DNA of 64,000 nt from Cavia porcellus. Lineage: Eukaryota; Chordata; Mammalia; Rodentia; Caviidae. The stretch lies in the NCBI RefSeq assembly GCF_034190915.1, contig NW_026947545.1, forward strand, positions 682,001-746,000. The letters run 5' to 3'. The position numbers and the translations under genes are program-made. Of this stretch, positions 1 to 11,501 are shown one piece after another; within the stretch, counting starts at the first letter, position 1; each line of letters starts with the position of its first letter. Below the pieces are notes generated by a model, which worked only from the letters and a program-made list of their open reading frames with translations, did no database searches and was not told the origin of the DNA.

Positions 1-242
1 TGAGTGGCAATGTAGGATGGAGTAAAGCACCGCGGGGTGGTCAGCATGGGGAGGTCAGGGAACATGCAGTGGCAATGTAAGATAGGTTTCTGAAAAACAT
101 TGCGGGGTGGTGCGCATTGTATGGGTGTGTTTACATTACATTCACTAGTAGGAGTGAGAAAAATATCACAGGGTGGTGCGCATTGTATGGGTGTGTGTTA
201 CATTACATTCACTAGTAGGAGTGAGAAAAACATCACGGGGTG

Positions 243-309
243 GTGCGCATTGTATGGGTGTGTGTTACATTACATTCACTAGTAGGAGTGAGAAAAACAT
301 CACGGGGTG
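243..309 (+). repeat. Monomer C, 67-bp form (C67), representative copy
   Basis: Type example of the C67 monomer, third of six consecutive C copies at 110-510. It begins GTGCGCATTGTATGGGTG, continues TGTGTTACATTACATTCAC, TAGTAGGAGTGAGAAAAAC, and ends ATCACGGGGTG. Adjacent copies start at 176, 243, 310, 377 and 444, exactly 67 bp apart; the first copy in the run (110) is one base shorter. Nearly every copy holds the palindrome ACTAGT. C is the only monomer that is multiplied in tandem. Because 67 is one more than a multiple of three, consecutive C copies are read in successive frames, which explains the short composite open frames. Confidence 0.94.
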
Positions 310-510
310 GTGCGCATTGTATGGGTGTGTGTTATATTACATTCACTAGTTGGAGTGAGAAAAACATCACGGGGTGGTTCGCATTGTATGGGTGTGTGTT
401 ACATTACATTCTCTTGTAGGAGTGAGAAAAACATCACGGGGTGGTGCACATTGTACGGGTGTGTGTTACCTTACATTCACTAGTAGGAGTGAGAAAAACA
501 TCACGGGGTG

Positions 511-583
511 GTGTGAATCGGAGGGTCTGAATTAGGATAGGCAGTGAGTGGCAATATAGGATGGAGAAAAGCATCGCGGGGTG
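511..583 (+). repeat. Monomer A, representative copy (73 bp)
   Basis: Type example of the A monomer. It begins GTGTGAATCGGAGGGTCTG, continues through TTAGGATAGGCAGTGAG and TGGCAATGTAGGATGGAG, and usually ends AAAAGCACCGCGGGGTG; this copy has ATCGCGG instead of ACCGCGG. It always follows a C monomer and always precedes B. The consensus end carries CCGCGG. Recurrent variants are useful as markers: a one-base loss in GTGAGTGGCAATG (25.19, 32.99, 34.29, 35.25, 39.31, 40.68 and 43.22 kb), GTGAGTAGC with GGATGAAGA (19.4-37.1 kb), and CTGTGAACCG at the start (47.5-53.9 kb). Confidence 0.93.
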
Positions 584-653
584 GTCAGCATGTGGAGGTC
601 AGGGAACATGCAGTGGCAATGTAGGATATGTTTCTGAAAACCATCGCGGAGTG
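584..653 (+). repeat. Monomer B, representative copy (70 bp)
   Basis: Type example of the B monomer. It begins GTCAGCATGGGGAGGTCAGG, though this copy has a T in the G run, then GAACATGCAGTGGCAATG, then GGATAGGTTTCTGAAAAAC, and ends ATCGCGGGGTG. It shares GGCAATGTAGGAT with A, at a similar distance from the end, so A and B look like sister monomers. B never occurs without A before it and C after it. It carries the six bases AGGTCA, a nuclear-receptor half-site sequence, once per unit; no function is claimed from that. Confidence 0.93.
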
Positions 654-2649
654 GTGTGCATTGTATGGCTGTGTGTTACATTACATTCACTAGTAGGAGT
701 GAGAAAAACATCACGGGGTTGTGCGCATTGTGTAGGTGTTTGTTACAATACATTCACTAGTAGGAGTGAGAAAAAGATAACGGGGAGGTGTGAATTGGAG
801 GGTCTGAATTAGGATAGGCAGTGAGTGGCAATGTAGGATGAAGAAAAGCACCGCGGGGTGGTCAGCATGGGGAGGTCAGGGAACATGCAGTGGCAATGTA
901 GGATATTTTTTTTGAAAAACATCACGGGGTGGTGCGCATTCTATGGGTGTGTGTTACATTACATTCACTAGTAGGAGTGAGAAAAACATCATGGGGTGGT
1001 GTGAATCGGAGGGTCTGAATTAGGATAGGCAGTGACTGGCAATGTAGGATGGAGAAAAGCACCGCGGTGTGGTCAGCATGGGGAGGTCAGGGAACATGCA
1101 GTGGCAATGTATGATAGGTTTCTTCAAAACATCGCGGGGTGGTGCGCATTGTATGGGTGTGCGTTACATTACATTCACTAGTAGGAGTGAGAAAAACATC
1201 ACTGGATGGTGCGCATTGTATGGGTGTGCGTTACATTACATTCACTAGTAGGAGTGAGAAAAACATCACGGGGTGGAGCGCATTGTATAGGTGTGTGTTA
1301 CATTACATTCACTAGTAGGAGTGAAAAAACATCACGGGTTGGTGTGAATCGGAGGGTCTGAATTAGGATAGGCAGTGAGTGGCAATGTAGGATGGAGAAA
1401 AGCACCGCGGGGTGGTCAGCATGGGGAGGTCAGGGAACATGCAGTGGAAATGTAGCATAGGTTTCTGAAAAACATCGCGGGGTGGTGCGCATTGTATGGG
1501 TGTGTGTTACATTACATTCACTAGTAGGAGTGAGAAAAACAGCACGGGGTGGTGTGCATTGTATGGGTGTGTGTTACATTACATTCAATAGTAGGAGTGA
1601 GAAAAACATCACGGGGTGGTGCGCATTGTATGGGTGTGTGTTACATTACATTCACTAGTAGGAGTGAGAAAAACATCACGGGGTGGTGCGCATTGTATGG
1701 GTGTGTGTTACATTACATTCACTAGTAGGAGTGAGAAAAACATCGCCGGGAGGTGCGCATTGTATGGGTGTGTGTTACATTACATTCACTAGTAGAAGTG
1801 AGAAAAACATCACGGGGTGGTGTGAATCGGAGGGTCTGAATTAGGATAGGCAGTGAGTGGCAATGTAGGATGGAGAAAAGCACCGCGGTGTGGTCAGCAT
1901 GGGGAGGTCAGGGAACATGCAGTGGCAATGTAGGATAGGTTTCTTAAAAACATCGCGGGGTGGTGCGCGTTGTATGGGTGTGTGTTACATTATATTCACT
2001 AGTAGGAGTGAGAAAAACATCACGGGTGGTGTGAATCGGAAGGTCTGAAATAGGATAGGCAGTGAGTGGCAATGTAGGATGGAGAAAAGCACCGCGGGGT
2101 GGTTAGCATGGGGAGGTCAGGGAACGTGCAGTGGCAATGTAGGATAGGTTTCTGTAAAACATCGCGGAGTGGTGCGCATTGTATCAGTGTGTGTTACATT
2201 ACATTCACTAGTAGGAGTGAGAAAAACATCACGGGGTGGTGTGCATTGTATGGGTGTGTGTTACATTACATTCACTTGTAGGAGTGAGAAAAACATCACG
2301 GGGTGGTGCGCATTGTATGCGTGTGTATTACATGACATTCACTAGTAGGAGTGAGAAAAACATCACGGGGTGGTGTGAATCGGAGGGTCTGAATTACGAT
2401 AGGTAGTGAGTGGCAATGTAGCATGGAGAAAAGCACAGCGGGGTGGCCAGCATGGGGAGGTCAGGGAACATGCAGTGGCAATGTAGGATAGGTTTCTTAA
2501 AAACACCGCGGGGTGGTGCGCATTGTATGGGTGTGTGTTACATTACATTCACTAGTAGGAGTGAGGAAAACATCACGGATAGGTGCGCATTGTATCGGTG
2601 TGTGTTACATTACATTCACTAGTAGGAGGGAGAAAAACATCACGGGGTG

Positions 2650-5006
2650 GTGTGAATCGGAGGGTCTGAATTTGGATAGGCAGTGAGTGGCAATATAGGA
2701 TGGAGAAAAGCACCGCAGGGCGGTCAGCATGGGGAGGTCAGGGAACATGCAGTGGCAATGTAGGATAGGTTTCTTAAAAACATCACGGGGTGGTGCACAT
2801 TGTATGGGTGTGTGTTACATTACATTTCTAGTGGGAGTGAGAAAAACATCACGGGGTGGTGCGCATTGTATGGGTGTGTGTTACATTACATTCACTAGTA
2901 GGAGTGAGAAAAACCTCACGGGGTGGTGTAAATCGGAGGGTCTGAATTAGGATAGGCATCGAGTGGCAATGTAGGATGGAGAAAAGCACCGCGGGATGAT
3001 CAGCATGGGGAGGTCAGGGAACAACCAGTGGCAATGTAGGATAGGTTTCTGAAAAACATCGCGGGGTGGTGCGCATTGTATGGGTGTGTGTTACATTACA
3101 TTCACTAGTACGAGTGAGAAAAACATCACGGGGTGGTGTGAATCGGAGGGTCTGAATTAGGATAGGCAGTGAGTGGCAATGTAGGATGGAGAAAAGCACC
3201 GCGGGGTGTTCACCATGGGGAGGTCAGGGAACATGCAGTGGCAATGTAGGATAGGTTTCTTAAAAACATCGCGGGGTGGTGCGCATTGTATGGGTGTGTG
3301 TTACATTACATTCACTAGTAGGAGTGAGAAAAACATCACTGGATGGTGCGCATTGTATGGGTGTGTGTTACATTACATTCACTAGTAGGAGTGAGAAAAA
3401 CATCACAGGGTGGTGGGAATCAGAGGGTCTGAATTAGTATAGGCAATGAGTGGCAATGTAGGTTGAAGAAAAGCACCGTGGGCTGGTCAGCATGGGGAGG
3501 TCTGGGAACATGCTGTGGCAATGTAGGATAGGTTTCTGAAAAACATCGAGGGGTGGTGCGCATTGTATGGGTGTGTGTTACATTATATTCACTAGTAGGA
3601 GTGAGAAAAACATCACGGGTGGTGTGAATCGGAAGGTCTAAAATAGGATAGGCAGTGAGTGGCAATGTAGGATGGAGAAAAGCACCGCGGGGTGGTTAGC
3701 ATGGGGAGGTCAGGGAATGTGCAGTGGCAATGTAGGATAGGTTTCTGTAAAACATCGCGGAGTGGTGCGCATTGTATCAGTGTGTGTTACATTACATTCA
3801 CTAGTAGGAGTGAGAAAAACATCACGGGGTGGTGTGCATTGTATGGGTGTGTGTTACATTACATTCCCTTGTAGGAGTGAGAAAAACATCACGGGGTGGT
3901 GCGCATTGTATGGGTGTGTGTTACATGACATTCACTAGTAGGAGTGAGAAAAACATCACGGGGTGGTGTGAATCGGAGGGTCTGAATTACGATAGGCAGT
4001 GAGTGGCAATGTAGCATGGAGAAAAGCACAGCGGGGTGGTCAGCATGGGGAGGTCAGGGAACATGCAGTGGCAATGTAGGATAGGTTTCTGTAAAACATC
4101 GCGGGGTGGTGCGCATTGTATCAGTTTGTGTTACATTACATTCACTAGTAGGAGTGAGAAGAACATCACGGGGTGGTGTGCATTGTATGGGTGTGTGTTA
4201 TATTACATTCACTATTAGGAGTGAGAAAAACATCACGGGGTGGTGTGAATCGGAGGGTCTGAATTAGGATAGGCAGTGAGTGGCAATGTAGGATGGAGAA
4301 AAGCACCGCGGGGTGGTCAGCATTGGGAGGTCAGGGAACATGCTGTGGCAATGTAGGATAGGTTTCTGAAAAACACCGCGGGGTTGTGCGCATTGTATGG
4401 GTGTGTGTTACATTACATTAACTAGTAGGAGTGAGGAAAACATCACGGATTGGTGCGCATTGTATCGGTGTGTGTTACATTACATTCACTAGTAGGAGGG
4501 AGAAAAACATCACTGGGTGGTGTTAATCGGAGGGTCTGAATTTGGATAGGCAGTGAGTGGCAATGTAGGATGGAGAAAAGCACCGCAGGGTGGTCAGCAT
4601 CGGGAGGTGAGGGAACATGCAGTGGCAATGTAGGATAGGTTTCTGAAAAACATCGTCGGGTGGTGCGCATTGCATGGGTGTGTGTTACATTACATTCACT
4701 AGTAGGAGTGAGAAAAACATCACGGGGTGGTGTGAATCGGAGGGTCTGAATTTGGATAGGCAGTGAGTGGCAATATAGGATGGAGAAAAGCACCGCAGGG
4801 TGGTTAGCATGGGGAGGTCAGGGAACATGCAGTGGCAATGTAGGATAGGTTTCTTAAAAACATCACGGGGTGGTGCACATTGTATGGGTGTGTGTTACAC
4901 TACATTCACTAGTGGGAGTGAGAAAAACATCACGGGGTGGTGCGCATTGTATGGGTGTGTGTTACATTACATTCACTAGTAGGAGTGAGAAAAACATCAC
5001 GGGGTG
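2650..5006 (+). repeat. C67 domain, duplicated block, copy a
   Basis: Block whose markers recur at 9.5-11.5 kb and in part at 8.0-9.5 kb. The marker GGAACAACCAGTGG at about 3,019 reappears at about 9,582, 11,595 and 15,664. The A variant starting GTGTAAATCGG is at 2,926, 9,489 and 11,502. The match to 9.5-11.3 kb has an offset of 6,563 bp, dropping to 6,495 near 4.8/11.29 kb after loss of one C in the later copy. The match to 8.4-9.5 kb has an offset of 4,482 bp. No gene seen. Confidence 0.9.
3832..3965 (+). repeat. C67 dimer matching the one at 56.3 kb
   Basis: Two C monomers with the diagnostic changes CATTCCCTTGTAGG and TTACATGACATTC. Present at 10,395-10,528 in the sister block with one change, absent from the sister block at 8.4 kb, and present in a more diverged form near 2.24-2.37 kb (CATTCACTTGTAGG; GTGTGTATTACATGAC). 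Identical to 56,284-56,417 over 134 bp. Confidence 0.9.
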
Positions 5007-7340
5007 GTGTGAATCGGAGGGTCTGAATTAGGATAGGCAGTGAGTGGCAATGTAGGATGGAGAAAAGCACCGCGGGGTGTTCACCATGGGGAGGTCAGGT
5101 AACATGCAGTGGCAATGTAGGATAGGTTTGTGAAAAACGTCGCGGAGTGGTGCGCATTGTATGGGTGTGTGTTACATTACATTCACTAGTAGGAGTGAGA
5201 AAAACATCACGGGGTGGTGTGGATCGGAGGGTCTGAATGAGGATAGGCTGTGAGTGGCAATGTAGGATGGAGAAAAGCACCGCGGGATGGTCAGCATGGG
5301 GAGGTCAGGGAACATGCAGTGGCAATGTAGGATAGGTTTCTGAAAAACACCGTGGGGTGTTGCGCATTTATGGGTGTGTGTTACATTCAATAGGAGGAGT
5401 GAGAAAAACATCACGCGGTGGTGCGCATTGTATGGGTGTGTGTTACATTACATTCACTAGTAGGAGTGAGAAAAACTTCACGGGGTGGTGTGAATCGGTG
5501 TGTCTGAATTTGGATAGGCAGTGAGTGGCAATGTAGGATGGAGAAAAACACCGCAGGGTGGTCAGCATGGGGAGGTCAGGGAACATGCAGTGGCAATGTA
5601 TGATAGGTTTCTGAAAAACATCACGGGGTGGTGCGCTTTGTATGGGTGTGTGTTACATTACATTCACTAGTAGGAGTGAGAAAAACATCACGGGGTGGTG
5701 CGCATTGTATGGGTGTGTGTTACATTACATTCACTAGTAAGAGTGAGAAAAACATCACGGGGTGGTGCGCATTGTATAGGTGTGTGTTACATTACATTCA
5801 CTAGTAGGAGTGAGAAAAACATCACGGGGTGGTGTGAATCGGTGTGTCTGAATTAGGATAGGCAGTGAGTGGTAATGTAGGATGGAGAAAAGCACCGCGG
5901 GGTGGTCAGCATGGGGAGGTCAGGGAACATGCAGTGGCAATGTAGGATAGGTTTCTGAAAAACATCGCGGGGTGGTGCGCATTTTATGGGTGTGTGTTAC
6001 ATTACATTCACTAGTAGGAGTGAGAAAAACATCACGGGGTGGTGCACATTGTGTGTGTGTGTGTTACATTACATTCACTAGTGGGAGTGAGAAATACATC
6101 ACGGGGTGCTGCGCAATGTATGGGTGTGTGTTACATTACATTCACTGCTAGGAGTGAGAAAAACATCACGGGGTGGTGCGCATTGTATGGGTGTGTGTTA
6201 CATTACATTCACTAGTAGGAGTGAGAAAAACATCACGGGGTGGTGCGCATTGTATGGGTGTGTGTTACATTGCATTCACTAGTAAGAGTGAGAAAAACAT
6301 CACGGGGTGGTGCGCATTGTATGGGTGTGTGTTACATTACATTCACTAGTAGGAGTGAGAAAAGCCTCACGGGGTGGTGTGAATCGGTGTGTCTGAATTA
6401 GGATAGGCAGTGAGTGGCAATGTAGAATGGAGAAAAGCACCGCGGGGTGGTCAGCATGGGTAGGTCAGGGAACATGCAGTGGCAATGTAGCAAAGGTTTC
6501 TGAAAAAAATCGCGGGGTGGTGCGCATTGTATGGGTGTGTGTTACATTACATTCACTAGTAGGAGTGAGAAAAACATCACGGGGTGGTTTTAATCGGAGG
6601 GTCTGAACTAGGATAGGCAGTGAGTGGCAATGTAGGATGAAGAAAAGCACCGCGGTGTGGTCAGCATTGGGAAGTCAGGGAACATGCAGTGGCAATGTAG
6701 GATAGTTTTCTGAAAAACATCACGGGGTGGTGCGCATTGTATGGGTGTGTGTTATATTACATTCACTAGTAGGAGTGAGAAAAACATCACGGGGTGATGC
6801 GCATTGTATGGGTGTGGGTTACATTACATTCACTAGTAGGAGTGAGAAAAACATCACGGGGTGGTGCGCATTTTATGGGTGTGTGTTACATTACATTCAC
6901 TAGTAGGAGTGAAAAAACATCACGGGTGGGTGTGAATCGGAGGGTCTGAATTAGGATAGGCAGTGAGCGGCAATGTAGGATGGAGAAAACCACCGCGGGG
7001 TGGTCAGCATGGGGAGGTCAGGGAACATGCAATGGCATTGTAGGATACGTTTCTGAAAAACATAGCAGGGTGGTGCGCATTGTATGGGTGTGTGTTACAT
7101 TACATTCACTAGTAGGAGTGAGAAAAACATCACGGGGTGGTGCGCATTGCATGGGTGTGTGTTACATTACATTCACTAGTAGGACTGAGAAAAACATCAC
7201 GGGGTGGTGCGCATTGTATGGGTGTGTGTTACATTACATTCACTAGTAGGACTGAGAAAAACATCGCCGCGAGGTGCGCATTGTATGGGTGTGTGTTACA
7301 TTACATTCACTAGTAGGAGTGAGAAAAACATCACGGGGTG
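5007..7340 (+). repeat. C67 domain, second duplicated block, first copy
   Basis: Block repeated at 11.5-14.4 kb. Markers include a B with TTTGTGAAAAACGTCGCGG (5,127; 11,832) and an A with GAGAAAAACACCGCAGGG (5,541; 12,251). The offset is 6,705 bp before and 6,710 bp after a 5-bp loss near 5,385 in this copy (TTACATTCAATAG against TTACATTACATTCAATAG). From 6,961 the offset becomes 7,130 because the later copy holds two additional units (420 bp). No gene seen. Confidence 0.9.
6051..6064 (+). repeat. (GT)7 tract inside a C monomer
   Basis: Two substitutions turn the usual TTGTATGGGTGTGTGTT of a C67 monomer into an uninterrupted GT tract of seven pairs, with no length change. The homologous copy near 12,760 has TTGTGTGGGTGTG, so only one of the two changes is shared. 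It is a potential slippage site next to the GT-rich stretch where the C65 form later lost a GT pair. Confidence 0.85.
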
Positions 7341-9488
7341 GTGTGAATCGGAGGGTCTGAATTAGGATAGGCAGTGAGTGGCAATGTAGGATGGAGAAAA
7401 GCACCGCGGTGTGGTCAGCATGGGGAGGTCAGGGAACATGCAGTGGCAATGTAGGATAGGTTTCTTAAAAACATCGCGGGGTGGTGCGCGTTGTATGGGT
7501 GTGTGTTCCATTACATTCACTAGTAGGAGTGAGAAAAACATCACTGGATGGTGCGCATTGTATGGGTGTGTGTTACATTACATTCACTAGTAGGAGTGAG
7601 AAAAACATCACGAGGTGGAGCGCATTGTATGGGTGTGTGTTACATTACATTCACTAGTAGGAGTAAGAAGAACATCACGGGGTGGTGCGCATTGTATGGG
7701 TGTGTGTTACATTACATTCACTAGTAGGAGTGAGAAAAACATCACGAGGTGGTGTGAATCGGAGGGTCTGAATTAGGATAGGCAGTGAGTGGGAATGTAG
7801 GATGGAGAAAAGCACAGCGGGGTGATCACCATGGGGAGGTCAGGGACCATGCAGTGGCAATGTAGGATAGGTTTCTGAAAAACATCGCGGGGTGGTGCGC
7901 ATTGTATGGGTTTGTGTTACATCACATTCACTAGTAGGAGTGAGAAAAACATCACAGGGTGGTGCGCATTGTATGGGTGTGTGTTACATTACATTCACTA
8001 GTAGGAGTGAGAAAAACATCACAGCGTGGTGGGAATCGGAGGGTCTGAATTAGTATAGGCAATGAGTGGCAATGTAGGTTGGAGAAAAGCACCGTGGGGT
8101 GTTCAGCATGGGGAGGTGTGGGAACATGCTGTGGCAATGTAGGATAGGTTTCTGAAAAACATCGAGGGGTGGTGCGCATTGTATGGGTGTGTGTTACATT
8201 ATATTCACTAGTAGGAGTGAGAAAAACATCACGGGTGGTGTGAATCGGAAGGTCTGAAATAGGATAGGCAGTGAGTGGCAATGTAGGATGGAGAAAAGCA
8301 CCGCGGGGTGGTTAGCATGGGGAGGTCAGGGAACGTGCAGTGGCAATGTAGGATAGGTATCTGTAAAACATCGCGGAGTGGTGCGCATTGTATCAGTGTG
8401 TGTTACATTATATTCACTAGTAGGAGTGAGAAAAACATCACGGGGTGGTGTGAATCGGAGGGTCTGAATTACGATAGGCAGTGAGTGGCAATGTAGCATG
8501 GAGAAAAGCACAGCGGGGTGGTCAGCATGGGGAGGTCAGGGAACATGCAGTGGCAATGTAGGATAGGTTTCTGTAAAACATCGCGGGGTGGTGCGCATTG
8601 TATCAGTTTGTGTTACATTACATTCTCTAGTAGGAGTGAGAAGAACATCACGGGGTGGTGTGCATTGTATGGGTGTGTGTTATATTACATTCACTATTAG
8701 GAGTGAGAAAAACATCACGGGGTGGTGTGAATCGGAGGGTCTGAATTAGGATAGGCAGTGAGTGGCAATGTAGGATGGAGAAAAGCACCGCGGGGTGGTC
8801 ACCATGGGGAGGTCAGGGAACATGCAGTGGCAATGTAGTATAGGTTTCTGAAAAACACCGCGGGGTGGTGCGCATTGTATGGGTGTGTGTTACATTACAT
8901 TCACTAGTAGGAGTGAGGAAAACATCACGGATAGATGCGCATTGTATCGGTGTGTGTTACATTACATTCACTAGTAGGAGGGAGAAAAACATCACTGGGT
9001 GGTGTTAATCGGAGGGTCTGAATTTGGATAGGCAGTGAGTGGCAATGTAGGATGGAGAAAAGCACAGCAGGGTGGTCAGCATCGGGAGGTGAGGGAACAT
9101 GCAGTGGCAATGTAGAATAGGTTTCTGAAAAACATCGTCGGGTGGTGCGCATTGCATGGGTGTGTGTTACATTACATTCACAAGTAGGAGTGAGAAAAAC
9201 ATCACGTGGTGGTGTGAATCGGAGGGTCTGAATTTGGATAGGCAGTGCGTGGCAATATAGGATGGAGAAAAGCACCGCAGGGTGGTCAGCATGGGGAGGT
9301 CAGGGAACATGCAGTGGCAATGTAGGATAGGTTTCTTAAAAACATCACGGGGTGGTGCACATTTTATGGGTGTGTGTTACATTACATTCACTAGTGGGAG
9401 TGAGAAAAACATCACGGGGTGGTGCGCATTGTATGGGTGTGTGTTACATTACATTCACTAGTAGGAGTGAGAAAAACATCACGGGGTG
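7341..9488 (+). repeat. C67 domain, duplicated block, copy b (shortened)
   Basis: Copy of the 2.9-5.0 kb block. The first part (about 7.95-8.28 kb) matches 3.4-3.66 kb at an offset near 4,616 bp, and the part from 8,448 matches at 4,482 bp. The 134-bp difference is exactly the pair of C67 monomers present at 3,832-3,965 and absent here: the C at 8,381-8,447 runs straight into A at 8,448. The B marker GTTAGCATGG with GTATCAGTGTG in C lies at 8.3-8.4 kb. The first 600 bases (7,341-7,950) hold ordinary A-B-C units. No gene seen. Confidence 0.88.
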
Positions 9489-11501
9489 GTGTAAATCGGA
9501 GGGTCTGAATTAGGATAGGCATCGAGTGGCAATGTAGGATGGAGAAAAGCACCGCGGGATGATCAGCATGGGGAGGTCAGGGAACAACCAGTGGCAATGT
9601 AGGATATGTTTCTGAAAAACATCGCGGGGTGGTGCGCATTGTATGGGTGTGTGTTACATTACATTCACTAGTACGAGTGAGAAAAACATCACGGGGTGGT
9701 GTGAATCGGAGGGTCTGAATTAGGATAGGCAGTGAGTGGCAATGTAGGATGGAGAAAAGCACAGCGGGGTGATCACCATGGGGAGGTCAGGGACCATGCA
9801 GTGGCAATGTAGGATAGGTTTCTGAAAAACATCGCGGGGTGGTGCGCATTGTATGGGTGTGTGTTACATTACATTCACTAGTAGGAGTGAGAAAAACATC
9901 ACAGGGTGGTGCGCATTGTATGGGTGTGTGTTACATTACATTCACTAGTAGGAGTGAGAAAAACATCACAGGGTGGTGGGAATCGGAGGGTCTGAATTAG
10001 TATAGGCAATGAGTGGCAATGTAGGTTGGAGAAAAGCACCGTGGGGTGGTCAGCATGGGGAGGTCTGGGAACATGCTGTGGCAATGTAGGATAGGTTTCT
10101 GAAAAACATGGAGGGGTGGTGCGCATTGTATGGGTGTGTGTTACAATATATTCACTAGTAGGAGTGAGAAAAACATCACGGGTGGTGTGAATCGGAAGGT
10201 CTAAAATAGGATAGGCAGTGAGTGGCAATGTAGGATGGAGAAAAGCACCGCGGGGTGGTTAGCATGGAGAGGTCAGGGAATGTGCAGTGGCAATGTAGGA
10301 TAGGTTTCTGTAAAACATCGCGGAGTGGTGCGCATTGTATCAGTGTGTGTTACATTACATTCACTAGTTGGAGTGAGAAAAACATCACGGGGTGGTGTGC
10401 ATTGTATGGGTGTGTGTTACATTACATTCCCTTGTAGGAGTGAGAAATACATCACGGGGTGGTGCGCATTGTATGGGTGTGTGTTACATGACATTCACTA
10501 GTAGGAGTGAGAAAAACATCACGGGGTGGTGTGAATCGGAGGGTCTGAATTACGATAGGCAGTGAGTGGCAATGTAGCATGGAGAAAAGCACAGCGGGGT
10601 GGTCAGCATGGGGAGGTCAGGGAACATGCAGTGGCAATGTAGGATAGGTTTCTGTAAAACATCGCGGGGTGGTGCGCATTGTATCAGTTTGTGTTACATT
10701 ACATTCACTAGTAGGAGTGAGAAGAACATCACGGGGTGGTGTGCATTGTATGGGTGTGTGTTATATTACATTCACTATTAGGAGTGAGAAAAACATCACG
10801 GGGTGGTGTGAATTGGAGGGTCTGAATTAGGATAGGCAGTGAGTGGCAATGTAGGATGGAGAAAAGGACCGCGGGGTGGTCAGCATGGGGAGGTCAGGGA
10901 ACATGCAGTGGCAATGTAGGATAGGTTTCTGAAAAACACTGCGGGGTGGTGCGCATTGTATGGGTGTGTGTTACATTACATTCACTAGTAGGAGTGAGGA
11001 AAACATCACTGGGTGGTGTTAATCGGAGGGTGTGAATTTGGATAGGCAGTGAGTGGCAATGTAGGATGGAGAAAAGCACCGCAGGAGGTCAGCATCGGGA
11101 GGTGAGGGAACATGCAGTGGCAATGTAGGATAGGTTTCTGAAAAACATCGTCGGGAGGTGCGCATTGCATGGGTGTGTGTTACATTACATTCACTAGTAG
11201 GAGTGAGAAAAACATCACGGGGTGGTGTGAATCGGAGGGTCTGAATTTGGATAGGCAGTGAGTGGCAATATAGGATGGAGAAAAGCACCGCAGGGTGGTC
11301 AGCATGGGGAGGTCAGGGAACATGCAGTGGCAATGTAGGATAGGTTTCTTAAAAACATCACGGGGTGGTGCACATTGTATGGGTGTGTGTTACATTACAT
11401 TCACTATTGGGAGTGAGAAAAACATCACGGGGTGGTGCGCATTGTATGGGTGTGTGTTACATTACATTCACTAGTAGGAGTGAGAAAAACATCACGGGGT
11501 G
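9489..11501 (+). repeat. C67 domain, duplicated block, copy c (2,013 bp)
   Basis: Bounded by two A monomers with the same variant start GTGTAAATCGG at 9,489 and 11,502, so it is a 2,013-bp period. It matches 2.93-4.8 kb at 6,563 bp. Near 10,998-11,030 two C monomers of the parent block are fused into one (GTGAGGAAAACATCACTGGG joins features that lie one monomer apart in copies a and b), a clear trace of unequal exchange within C. The 134-bp C pair is present here at 10,395-10,528 with one difference (GAAATACATC). Confidence 0.9.

Larger units (their letters stand above)
1..2649 (+). repeat. C67 domain, leading block with variable C number
   Basis: A-B-C(n) units cut at the left edge inside an A monomer. 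Counting C copies from the left gives n = 6 (110-510), 2 (654-787), 1 (932-998), 3 (1,142-1,341), 5 (1,485-1,819), 1 (1,963-2,028), 3 (2,172-2,372) and 2 (2,516-2,649). The unit at 2,102 has a B starting GTTAGCATGG, and its first C carries GTATCAGTGTG; this marker recurs at 3.7, 8.3 and 10.3 kb. A run of eight T at 906-913 replaces the usual GGTTTC in one B. No gene seen. Confidence 0.92.
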
